NCBI GenBank assembly: GCA_003232715.1
Contig: QIJG01000128.1
Span: 1-7,325 of the forward strand
Source of the DNA: Nitrospirota bacterium
Lineage (GTDB): Bacteria; Nitrospirota; Thermodesulfovibrionia; Thermodesulfovibrionales; JdFR-85
Direction: 5' to 3'
DNA length: 7,325 nucleotides
Below the pieces are notes generated by a model. It worked only from the letters and a program-made list of their open reading frames with translations, did no database searches and was not told the origin of the DNA. The translations under genes were made by a program, and so were the position numbers. Shown here in pieces: positions 1 through 5,707 of this stretch (the first letter of the stretch is position 1; every line of letters begins with the position of its first letter).

Positions 1-194
1 TGTGTCTTTGGTCCGTCCTCTCTTATCTGCTGCGTCAGGCTGAAACTCCTGAGCCTCGCAATCACAAAGGGCGCCAGCATGAATGTCAGCAAGGAAGCGG
101 TAATCGCTGCAAGGACGGTCCTGAATGTAATGTATCTGAATACATTGAACGGGAAGTAATATTCACTGAGGCCGTATAGAAGTTCGTATAACAT
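1..194 (-). CDS. mraY: MraY, phospho-MurNAc-pentapeptide transferase (N-terminal part, cut by window edge)
   Basis: Integral inner-membrane enzyme that transfers phospho-MurNAc-pentapeptide from UDP to undecaprenyl phosphate, making lipid I. Only the first 64 codons are present; the gene runs off the left edge. The visible protein begins MLYELLYGLSEYYFPFNVFR and continues with the YITFR motif, a hydrophobic helix at about residues 25-43, and a QQIREDGPKTH stretch. This matches the MraY start (FNVF.Y.TFR, then a first membrane helix, then R.DGP.(S/T)H). The ATG overlaps the last base of the murF stop as TAATG, so translation is probably coupled to murF. The position after murF is the usual dcw order. 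No independent promoter is visible. Confidence 0.95.
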   Translation of the reverse strand, partial: MLYELLYGLSEYYFPFNVFRYITFRTVLAAITASLLTFMLAPFVIARLRSFSLTQQIREDGPKT

Positions 195-1528
195 TAATCT
201 TCCAGAACCCCTTCAAGCCTCATTCCTCTTGAGCCTTTTATCAGGACCGTATCATCCTTACCAACCATCTCCAATAATATTTTCCGCGCCTCCTGAGGAT
301 CTTTGACATGCAAGGCCTTTACACTGCCGTTCCCTGCTGAAAACTCCTCACATGTGTATGACATCAAATCCCCTACTGCAATCAGCACATCCACTTTGAG
401 GGTGGCAAGCCACCTGCCAAGATTTCTGTGGGCCTGCTCCCCGTAAGGCCCAAGATCAAGCATGTCACCAAGGACCGCCACAGTCCGGGCCCTCCTGAGC
501 CTGACCAGTTCCTTTACAGCCTCCTCCATTGAAGCAGGGTTAGCGTTGTAGAGGTCACTTATAACCAGTGCCCCCTTCAGTTCCTTCAGTTCAAGCCTCA
601 TCGGCACACCCCTGAACTCTCCGAGAGAGGAACTGATGATATCTACAGGTACATTTAAAATCCGGCATACAGCCACTGCGGCAAGGGCATTATAAACATT
701 GAATAACCCAAGGACCCTGAGCCTTATATCAGAAGAACCGCCCTCTTTCAGATGCACCGTGAAGCTTAGCCCCGCCTCTTCATGTACAATATTATCCGCC
801 CGGACATCCGCTTCCTGATTCAGGCCAAAGGTAACGACCCTGCACTGCCCGGGTAGATCTTTGATGTAAGGGTCATCAACATTAAGAACAGCTGTCTTGA
901 CAAAATCAAGTATCTCATACTTTGTATCACGCACTGTCTCAAGGGAACCTAACCCCTCGAGATGTGCAGGCCCTATGTTGGTTATCACCCCGATGTCAGG
1001 TCTGGCAATCTCCGACAGTTCCCGTATATCCCCTGCCCTGCTTGCACCCATTTCAAGGATCGCCATATCATGGTCATCAAGATCAGCAAGGCAGAGCGGA
1101 AGCCCGATCTGGTTATTAAGATTTCCCTTGCTGCTGAGGACCTTATACTGTCTATTAAGGATTGTGGTTATCATCTCCTTTGTTGTTGTCTTACCGTTTG
1201 TGCCTGTCACACCTATAACACTCACCTGCCTGCTCAACCGCCTGTAACGGGCTATCTGCTGAAGGGCCCGCAAGGTATTATTCACATGGATAATACTCCT
1301 TCCCATTGGGACTACAGGTGGATAGCTCACAATAGCCCCCACACCCTTTTTCAGTGCCTCGTCCACAAACCGGTGTCCGTCAAACCTCTCTCCCTGCAAC
1401 GCAACAAAGAGCTCCCCATCCTTTATTGTCCTTGAGTCTATGGAAACACCACTAAAGGCATCGGCCCCTCTGAGTATAAGCCTGCCTGAAGTTGCCTCCA
1501 GTATTTCTATCAATGTGTATCTGCTCAT
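194..1528 (-). CDS. murF: MurF, UDP-MurNAc-tripeptide:D-Ala-D-Ala ligase
   Basis: Cytoplasmic ATP-dependent Mur ligase that adds D-Ala-D-Ala to the UDP-MurNAc tripeptide, the last cytoplasmic step of the precursor. The 444 residues are close to the family's usual length. Domain order: N-terminal UDP-binding domain (SIDSRTIKDGELFVALQGERFDGHRF, residues 29-54), ATP-binding P-loop GTNGKTTTK (109-117), GNLNNQIGLPL, LEMGASRAGDI, the TNIGPAHLEGLGS segment, probable carbamylated lysine K203, then C-terminal DLYNANPASMEEAV, VLGDMLDLG and LIKGSRGMRLE. The loop after K203 is about three residues shorter than in E. coli MurF, but the frame stays open. The start is ATG with a modest AGGA upstream. It lies 72 bases after murE and overlaps mraY by one base. 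Confidence 0.97.
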   Translation of the reverse strand: MSRYTLIEILEATSGRLILRGADAFSGVSIDSRTIKDGELFVALQGERFDGHRFVDEALKKGVGAIVSYPPVVPMGRSIIHVNNTLRALQQIARYRRLSRQVSVIGVTGTNGKTTTKEMITTILNRQYKVLSSKGNLNNQIGLPLCLADLDDHDMAILEMGASRAGDIRELSEIARPDIGVITNIGPAHLEGLGSLETVRDTKYEILDFVKTAVLNVDDPYIKDLPGQCRVVTFGLNQEADVRADNIVHEEAGLSFTVHLKEGGSSDIRLRVLGLFNVYNALAAVAVCRILNVPVDIISSSLGEFRGVPMRLELKELKGALVISDLYNANPASMEEAVKELVRLRRARTVAVLGDMLDLGPYGEQAHRNLGRWLATLKVDVLIAVGDLMSYTCEEFSAGNGSVKALHVKDPQEARKILLEMVGKDDTVLIKGSRGMRLEGVLED

Positions 1529-1553
1529 CCTCTAATTTTCCTCAATCCTTGTT

Positions 1554-1623
1554 ATTTATCATTTATTATTTGCCATTTATCAATAGTCAATAGTCAATAG
1601 TCAATCGTCAATCGTCAATCCCA
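1554..1623. repeat. Heptanucleotide tandem repeat array across the murE stop codon
   Basis: Ten 7-base units stand in strict register on the plus strand: ATTTATC, ATTTATT, ATTTGCC, ATTTATC, then AATAGTC three times, AATCGTC twice, and a degenerate AATCCCA. On the coding strand the core reads as GATTGAC and TATTGAC units. The murE stop codon (1601-1603) lies inside the array, so the last few MurE residues are encoded by it. The rest fills most of the murE-murF spacer. The unit length is not a multiple of three, so copy-number change would shift the frame. However, each unit contains TGA, so any shifted frame would still stop within the array. Confidence 0.85.
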
Positions 1624-3085
1624 TAATCCCCTCTCTCAAAACCTCCCTGTCACTGAAGGGATATCTCACCCCCGCTATCTCCTGATACTCCTCATGTCCC
1701 TTCCCTGCAATGAGCACAACATCATCAGGACCTGCGATCCGGACAGCCTCCTCAATGGCCCTCTTTCTGTCAGGCTCAACAATATACTCTCCTTTTTTAA
1801 TACCCTTTTTTATGTCATCAACAATGGCAACAGGGTCCTCGGTTCTCGGATTATCCGAGGTAACAATCACCGTGTCACTAAGTTCAGCAGCAATCCTTCC
1901 CATCTCCGGCCTCTTTCCTCTGTCCCTGTCACCTCCGCAGCCAAAGACCGTGATAATACGGCCTCCTGTCAGCCTCCTGAGGGTTTTTAAGACCTTCTGC
2001 ATGGCATCGGGTGTATGGGCAAAGTCGACAATGGCAAGGAAACCCTGACCAGCCTTTACAGACTCCATCCTGCCCTCAACCCCGCGGCACCGCCTCACGC
2101 CTTCAATTATCCGCTCCCATCCTGTGCCCGAGGCCACGGAGGCCCCGATGGCTGACAGTATGTTATATATATTCGTAACACCAAGCAGCGGGGAACCGAC
2201 ATGGAACACTTCCGAACCATACATCACGGTGAAATCAAGGCCCTCAACCCCCTCCTTTACCTCAACTGCCCGAAGCTCGGCGTCATCACTGTCGATACCG
2301 CAGGTTATGATACGAAGGTCCGCCCCCTGCCGCAGGCCTCCCCTGATCTCTTTAACCAGCCTCCTGCCATAGGGGTCATCTATATTAACCACTGCAGCGT
2401 GCCGGGTAAGGTCTAAAAAAAGCCTCTGCTTGGCCCTGTAATATGCCTCCATATCTCCGTGGAAATCGAGGTGATCCCTCGTGAGGTTTGTAAATACAGC
2501 GATATCAAAGTCCGTAAAATCAACCCTCTTCAGCGATAGTGCATGTGATGAAACCTCAGTTACTGCATGGGTCATGCCTCCATCAGACATACCTGCAAGC
2601 ATCCTCTGAAAATCCAGCGCTTCCGGAGTGGTAAACCTGCCCGTTAACTCCTGAGTGCCAAGGATGTATCTTATAGTGCCTATCAGACCTGCCCTTATAC
2701 CGTCAGCTGACAGGATATTGTGGAGGATGTAAGATGTAGTTGTCTTGCCGTTGGTGCCGGTAATGCCTGTAATGGAGAGCCTCCCTGAGGGATGACCGTA
2801 AAACCTGTCGGCAATGCCTGCCATGGCAGTGTATATATCCTGTACGTGCACATATGGCACATCCACTGACAGGGAAAGTGGACTCCCGGACACAACGGCC
2901 GCTGCTCTTCTCATCAGGGCATCTTTAATGAACTCATTACCGTCAAAACGCCCACCCCTGACAGCAAAGAAAAGGTCTCCCTCTCCGACATTCCTTGAAT
3001 CGCAGGAAAGCCCCTCTACAAGACAGTCACCTGTAACGGTAACCGGCATCAATCCTTCTATAAGTTCCCCAAGCCTCATAACCAT
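1601..3085 (-). CDS. murE: MurE, UDP-MurNAc-L-Ala-D-Glu:meso-diaminopimelate ligase
   Basis: Cytoplasmic ATP-dependent Mur ligase that adds the third stem-peptide residue. Visible motifs in order: DSRNVGEGDLFFAVRG (29-44, UMP-binding domain), P-loop GTNGKTTT (110-117), TTPEALDFQ (152-160), EVSSHAL (177-183), NLTRDHLDFHG (200-210), probable carbamylated lysine K219, DFAHTPDA (354-361), GCGGDRDRGKRPEMG (382-396), DNPR (411-414) and KGHE near the end. In this family DNPR is the signature for meso-DAP rather than lysine, so the product is predicted to be DAP-type. The 494 residues are the normal length and no break is seen. It starts four bases after the ftsI stop. Two ATG codons (residues 1 and 3) could serve, neither with a strong Shine-Dalgarno, which suggests coupling to ftsI. 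The last residues fall in a heptamer repeat. Confidence 0.97.
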   Translation of the reverse strand: MVMRLGELIEGLMPVTVTGDCLVEGLSCDSRNVGEGDLFFAVRGGRFDGNEFIKDALMRRAAAVVSGSPLSLSVDVPYVHVQDIYTAMAGIADRFYGHPSGRLSITGITGTNGKTTTSYILHNILSADGIRAGLIGTIRYILGTQELTGRFTTPEALDFQRMLAGMSDGGMTHAVTEVSSHALSLKRVDFTDFDIAVFTNLTRDHLDFHGDMEAYYRAKQRLFLDLTRHAAVVNIDDPYGRRLVKEIRGGLRQGADLRIITCGIDSDDAELRAVEVKEGVEGLDFTVMYGSEVFHVGSPLLGVTNIYNILSAIGASVASGTGWERIIEGVRRCRGVEGRMESVKAGQGFLAIVDFAHTPDAMQKVLKTLRRLTGGRIITVFGCGGDRDRGKRPEMGRIAAELSDTVIVTSDNPRTEDPVAIVDDIKKGIKKGEYIVEPDRKRAIEEAVRIAGPDDVVLIAGKGHEEYQEIAGVRYPFSDREVLREGIMGLTIDD

Positions 3086-3089
3086 ACAA

Positions 3090-4184
3090 TCAAAAATCCT
3101 GACTCTCCCGCCCGCCCCTGACGGGCTGGCCCACCACGAGTATATTATTGTCTCCTCTATCCTCCATAGGTATAGACTTATACGTAAGTGCCTTCTCGGC
3201 TATGGCACTGAAGACAGGCGCTGCCACCTGTCCTCCATAGTATCCGCCCTCAGGTTTCCATATAACTACTATAAGGGCAAACAACGGGTCATCTGCAGGG
3301 ACAAAACCGACAAAGGAGCTGACAAAATCCCTCCGGGAATATCTGCCTGTACGGGGGTCAATCATCCGGGATGTCCCTGTTTTCCCTGCAACCGTATCGC
3401 CATAAACAGATGCCCTCAGCGCAGTGCCCCCCTTTTCAGTAACAGTTATAAATGCCTCCCTCAGGCGTTTTACCGTCTCTCCTGAAATAACCCTCACCCG
3501 CTCGGGCCTGCCTGCCTGCCGCAACACCCTGCCATCGGGTCCGAGGATCTTTGCAACCACATAGGGTTTTACCAGGTAACCGCCATTGGCAATCACGGAG
3601 TAGGCCCTCAGCACCTGAAGGGGAGTTACCATTACCTCATACCCTATCGCCATAGCCCCTATAGTCGTTCCGGACCAGCTCTGAGGCGGCTTTACACGGC
3701 CTGATACCTCTCCGGTAAGGTCAATCCCCGTCTTGTCTCCAAAACCAAAGATTTTTGCATATTTATAAAACTTTTCAGGACCAAGCTTAAGGGTCATCTT
3801 TACAGCACCCACATTTGACGATTTCTGGATTATCTCCTTTAGAGTAAGTACCCCGTGCTTATGGCTATCCCTTATCCTTATCCCCCCCACCTCTATCTCT
3901 CCTTCAGAACAATCAACCTTTGTATTCAGCGTTGCTATTTTTTCTTCAAGGGCAGCGGTAGCCATAACGATCTTGAAGGTTGAACCAGGCTCATAAAGGT
4001 CTGTAACGGCCCTGTCCCGTCTATTGGCTGCCTTGTATGTACCAGGTCTGTTCGGATCAAAGGTCGGCCTGTTTGCAAGGGCGAGTATCTCTCCGGTATG
4101 GGGGTCCATCATTATTGCAGTGGCTGCTTGGGGCTTCCACTTCTTAAACAATATATTGTAACCCTTCATCAATGGTGAGCACAA
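3090..4184 (-). CDS. ftsI: FtsI fragment 3 of 3: transpeptidase domain
   Basis: C-terminal catalytic part of the septal class B penicillin-binding protein. The homologous reading starts at FKKWKPQAATAIMMDP (about 4148); the twelve residues before it come from a spurious TTG start at 4184 and are frame B of the preceding fragment. Catalytic motifs are all present: serine in EPGSTFK (serine codon 3981-3983), SSN (3813-3821) and KTG (3375-3383, context VAGKTGTSRM). Other family landmarks are TGEILALANRPTFDPN, GFGDKTGIDLTGE, VTPLQ, YSVIANGG and GYYGGQVAAPVF. The C-terminus ends about 35 residues after that, without a PASTA domain. As written it has no membrane anchor and no proper start, so it would not make a functional FtsI alone. 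Its stop lies four bases before the murE ATG. Confidence 0.9.
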   Translation of the reverse strand: MCSPLMKGYNILFKKWKPQAATAIMMDPHTGEILALANRPTFDPNRPGTYKAANRRDRAVTDLYEPGSTFKIVMATAALEEKIATLNTKVDCSEGEIEVGGIRIRDSHKHGVLTLKEIIQKSSNVGAVKMTLKLGPEKFYKYAKIFGFGDKTGIDLTGEVSGRVKPPQSWSGTTIGAMAIGYEVMVTPLQVLRAYSVIANGGYLVKPYVVAKILGPDGRVLRQAGRPERVRVISGETVKRLREAFITVTEKGGTALRASVYGDTVAGKTGTSRMIDPRTGRYSRRDFVSSFVGFVPADDPLFALIVVIWKPEGGYYGGQVAAPVFSAIAEKALTYKSIPMEDRGDNNILVVGQPVRGGRESQDF

Positions 4185-4464
4185 TACTGTTACCTACTGA
4201 CTCGTAATTATCACCCCTGTAAAGTATGTTACCACGGGCATCCCGGGCAAGGTAAATCTTCCCTCCATCAGCTGCAAGTGAGCTATCATACCTCTTCTCC
4301 ACACCCTCCCTGCCACGATTGTCAACATCAACAAAACCCAATACATGGGAGGCAAGAAAACCGTTGGGATAAAACCTCTCCGTATCCGGCTTAATACCTA
4401 TACCTCTAATTTTCAGCCTCTGAGCTGCTGCAGCCTGTTCAGGCAGGACCCTCCGCGCAAGCAA
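4144..4464 (-). CDS. ftsI: FtsI fragment 2 of 3: pedestal/dimerization domain
   Basis: Middle part of the same class B PBP, in a different frame from both neighbours. The only possible start is a TTG at 4464, but family-like reading extends upstream in this frame to about 4503 (DLRKKLKERNRYVLLARRV), so the true reading enters from fragment 1. Landmarks are RRVLPEQAAAAQRLKIRGIG, the ERFYPNGFLASHVLGFVDVDN block, the YDSSLAADGG and RDARGN elements, and IVLTIDEGLQ at the end. It stops at a TAA immediately after LQYIV. A conserved helix of about seven to eight residues (EKxLDxA-like in relatives) should follow before KKW. This is not an independent gene. Confidence 0.85.
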   Translation of the reverse strand: MLARRVLPEQAAAAQRLKIRGIGIKPDTERFYPNGFLASHVLGFVDVDNRGREGVEKRYDSSLAADGGKIYLARDARGNILYRGDNYESVGNSIVLTIDEGLQYIV

Positions 4465-4484
4465 TACATAACGGTTTCTCTCCT

Positions 4485-4763
4485 TTAATTTCTTTCTAAG
4501 GTCCGTGCAACATACGCAGGGGAATCAATCATGGACGGATCACCGTAAAGGGAGAGACGGTCGAGACTTACAGCCAGTTCCCTACCTCTGCGGTCATATA
4601 TCCCGCCCCTTCTTACAAGGATTTTCTGTCCCTTTGTCTGCTGTATTGTCGCAAGCTTCTGAAGCTTGTCATGATCAAACAGCATGAGTTCAGCAAGCCG
4701 GGCAAAAATGATCAGAAATCCGGCTACGATCACCGTAGCTATAATAAGCGGCCGTCTTTTCAT
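4485..4763 (-). CDS. ftsI: FtsI fragment 1 of 3: membrane anchor and start of pedestal domain
   Basis: N-terminal part of the septal transpeptidase. Residues 1-4 (MKRR) are basic and cytoplasmic, followed by a single membrane helix at about 5-25 (PLIIATVIVAGFLIIFARLAEL). The class B PBP signature follows: LVRRGGIYDRRGRELAVSLD (residues 49-68), then SLYGDPSMIDSPAYVARTL. The frame then runs into ERN and a TAA, where relatives continue with about eight to ten more residues before the RKKL helix found in fragment 2. The ATG start is well supported by AAGGGGAG seven bases upstream. It lies 177 bases after ftsL, an unusually large gap for this pair, and an inverted-repeat arm directly abuts the start codon. 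Confidence 0.88.
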   Translation of the reverse strand: MKRRPLIIATVIVAGFLIIFARLAELMLFDHDKLQKLATIQQTKGQKILVRRGGIYDRRGRELAVSLDRLSLYGDPSMIDSPAYVARTLERN

Positions 4764-4859
4764 CCCCCGACTCCCCTTAATAGCTAACAGGTAAGTTTAC
4801 AGGCCTGCAAGCTGATAAAGTTAACTAACCATTCACTTCCCACTCCCCTCTGTCGGGGG
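4764..4859. promoter_or_regulatory. Inverted repeat in the ftsL-ftsI gap with one arm between the ftsI Shine-Dalgarno and ATG
   Basis: CCCCCGAC at 4764-4771 and its exact complement GTCGGGGG at 4852-4859 on the plus strand form an 8-base perfect inverted repeat with an 80-base loop. On the mRNA, the GTCGGGGG arm fills the space between the ftsI Shine-Dalgarno (AAGGGGAG, 4771-4778) and its ATG (4763-4761). Pairing would occlude translation initiation. The upstream arm is also followed by a second AGGGGAG-like element. The whole gap (4764-4940) holds no supportable gene. The repeat is plain in the sequence; a regulatory role is inference. Confidence 0.4.
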
Positions 4860-4940
4860 CACCCTGAATATTCACAGATATACGGCTATACTGCCACAGA
4901 CTTTTACCGGATGGACTCATCAACTTTCAATCCCGGGGGA

Positions 4941-5273
4941 TTATCTTTCCCTCAGAGCAGCCGTGTATGGTGTAGGGCCACGGTCGCTCTTAACAAAGAA
5001 GACCCGTTTCCTGTCAGGATAAACAAGACCCATCTTCTTGCCTGCTATATATTGGATCTTCTTCATAGAGGTTATCTGTGCCCTTTTTGCAATCAGCTCC
5101 CGCCTCTCCTTTATCAGAGTGGACTTCTGCTTCTGCAACTGTCCCAGCTCGTATTCAAAGGCAGTAACATTGGAACGAAGCCAGACAATGGAAAAAAGAA
5201 GAAAAACGGCAATGACAACCAATAACGGTTTGATAAGCCGGCCAAGGATACTCCTTCTCTTTCTGTAAATCAT
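4941..5273 (-). CDS. ftsL: FtsL-like cell division protein
   Basis: Small bitopic division protein that, with FtsB/DivIC and FtsQ, recruits and activates FtsW-FtsI at the septum. The 110 residues show the family architecture: basic cytoplasmic N-terminus (MIYRKRRSILGRLIK), one membrane helix at about residues 14-32, a heptad-rich charged coiled coil at about 36-70 (ELGQLQKQKSTLIKERRELI), and a C-terminal QYIAGKKMGLVYPDRKRVFF segment typical of FtsL. FtsL proteins diverge strongly in sequence, so the call rests on architecture, on this end motif, and on position between rsmH and ftsI. The ATG overlaps the rsmH stop as ATGA, which fixes the start and suggests coupled translation. A 177-base gap separates it from ftsI. 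Confidence 0.85.
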   Translation of the reverse strand: MIYRKRRSILGRLIKPLLVVIAVFLLFSIVWLRSNVTAFEYELGQLQKQKSTLIKERRELIAKRAQITSMKKIQYIAGKKMGLVYPDRKRVFFVKSDRGPTPYTAALRER

Positions 5274-5707
5274 AGCTTCTCCGTCCCCCTTAGTTTTGCA
5301 CTCCTTGAAGAGGGATTCCTCCTCTGTTCATCTCTGAGAGGAATGATCGGCTTCTTGTTAAGCCTTACCAGAGACCCTTCCTGCCTCTCGGCAGCAAGGA
5401 TAAATCTCTTCACAATCCTGTCTTCAAGAGAGTGATAGGTTATCACACAGAGACGTCCACCTTTTTCCAATATTTTCAGGGCATTTGACAGCCCCTCAGA
5501 CAGTTGGTTCAGTTCATCATTTACAGCAATCCTCAATGCCTGAAAAGTCTTTGTAGCCGGATGAATCCTTCCCCGACTTCTATATACCCTCTCAACAATG
5601 GCGGCTAACTGCAGACATGTCTCAATCCTCTCCCTCTTCCTCTGCTTCACGATTTCCCTTGCTATCTGCAAGGCCTTCCTCTCCTCACCGTATTCCGTTC
5701 GCTCCAT
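5270..5707 (-). CDS. rsmH: RsmH C-terminal fragment
   Basis: C-terminal part of the 16S rRNA methyltransferase, read from an ATG at 5707 that is probably not a genuine start. Family landmarks begin at EYGEERKALQIAREIV and continue with HPATKTFQALRIAVNDEL, NALKILEKGGRLCVITYHSL, EDRIVKRF, LNKKPIIPL and the terminal NPSSRSAKLR. These include the substrate-binding insert and the end of the Rossmann-type fold. The fragment lacks the SAM-binding glycine motif, so it could not work alone. The TGA stop overlaps the ftsL ATG by four bases. It overlaps the N-terminal fragment in a different frame at 5662-5707. Confidence 0.88.
   Translation of the reverse strand: MERTEYGEERKALQIAREIVKQRKRERIETCLQLAAIVERVYRSRGRIHPATKTFQALRIAVNDELNQLSEGLSNALKILEKGGRLCVITYHSLEDRIVKRFILAAERQEGSLVRLNKKPIIPLRDEQRRNPSSRSAKLRGTEKL

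Larger units (their letters stand above)
3090..4763 (-). pseudogene. ftsI: ftsI (penicillin-binding protein 3-like septal transpeptidase), split into three frames
   Basis: This is one gene by homology, but it cannot be read as one protein. FtsI is the monofunctional class B PBP that cross-links septal peptidoglycan; it has a single membrane anchor and a periplasmic catalytic domain. All expected parts are here in order: membrane anchor, RRGGIYDRRGRELA, pedestal domain, and the three transpeptidase motifs STFK, SSN and KTG. The frame changes near 4500 and again near 4148. At each point residues normally present in the family are missing, which suggests short deletions of length 1 and 2 modulo 3. 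The two together keep the total at a multiple of three (1674 bases). A good Shine-Dalgarno (AAGGGGAG, 4771-4778) lies seven bases before the ATG. Because the gene is normally essential, an assembly or sequence fault is as likely as true decay, or more so. Confidence 0.85.

Noticed and set aside
897..1435. Overlapping plus-strand open frames opposite murF, and similar ones opposite murE, ftsI and rsmH
   Set aside because: They lie antisense to well-recognised genes, have no family motifs, and reflect codon bias of the real genes.
1554..1623. CRISPR array or transposon end
   Set aside because: Units are seven bases with no spacers, and there are no inverted termini or transposase nearby.
4140..4156. 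Programmed +1 frameshift at GTT-TAA in ftsI, by analogy with prfB
   Set aside because: A valine codon cannot easily re-pair one base on, there is no upstream Shine-Dalgarno-like stimulator, and the slip would still lack about seven conserved residues.
4780..4830. Possible separate ftsI promoter (TTGCAG ... TAGCTA) in the gap
   Set aside because: Both boxes match consensus poorly and the region is AT-rich enough for such matches by chance.
4828..4920. Possible 31-codon minus-strand reading frame (ATG at 4920) in the ftsL-ftsI gap
   Set aside because: No Shine-Dalgarno, no recognisable composition or motif, and short enough to occur by chance.
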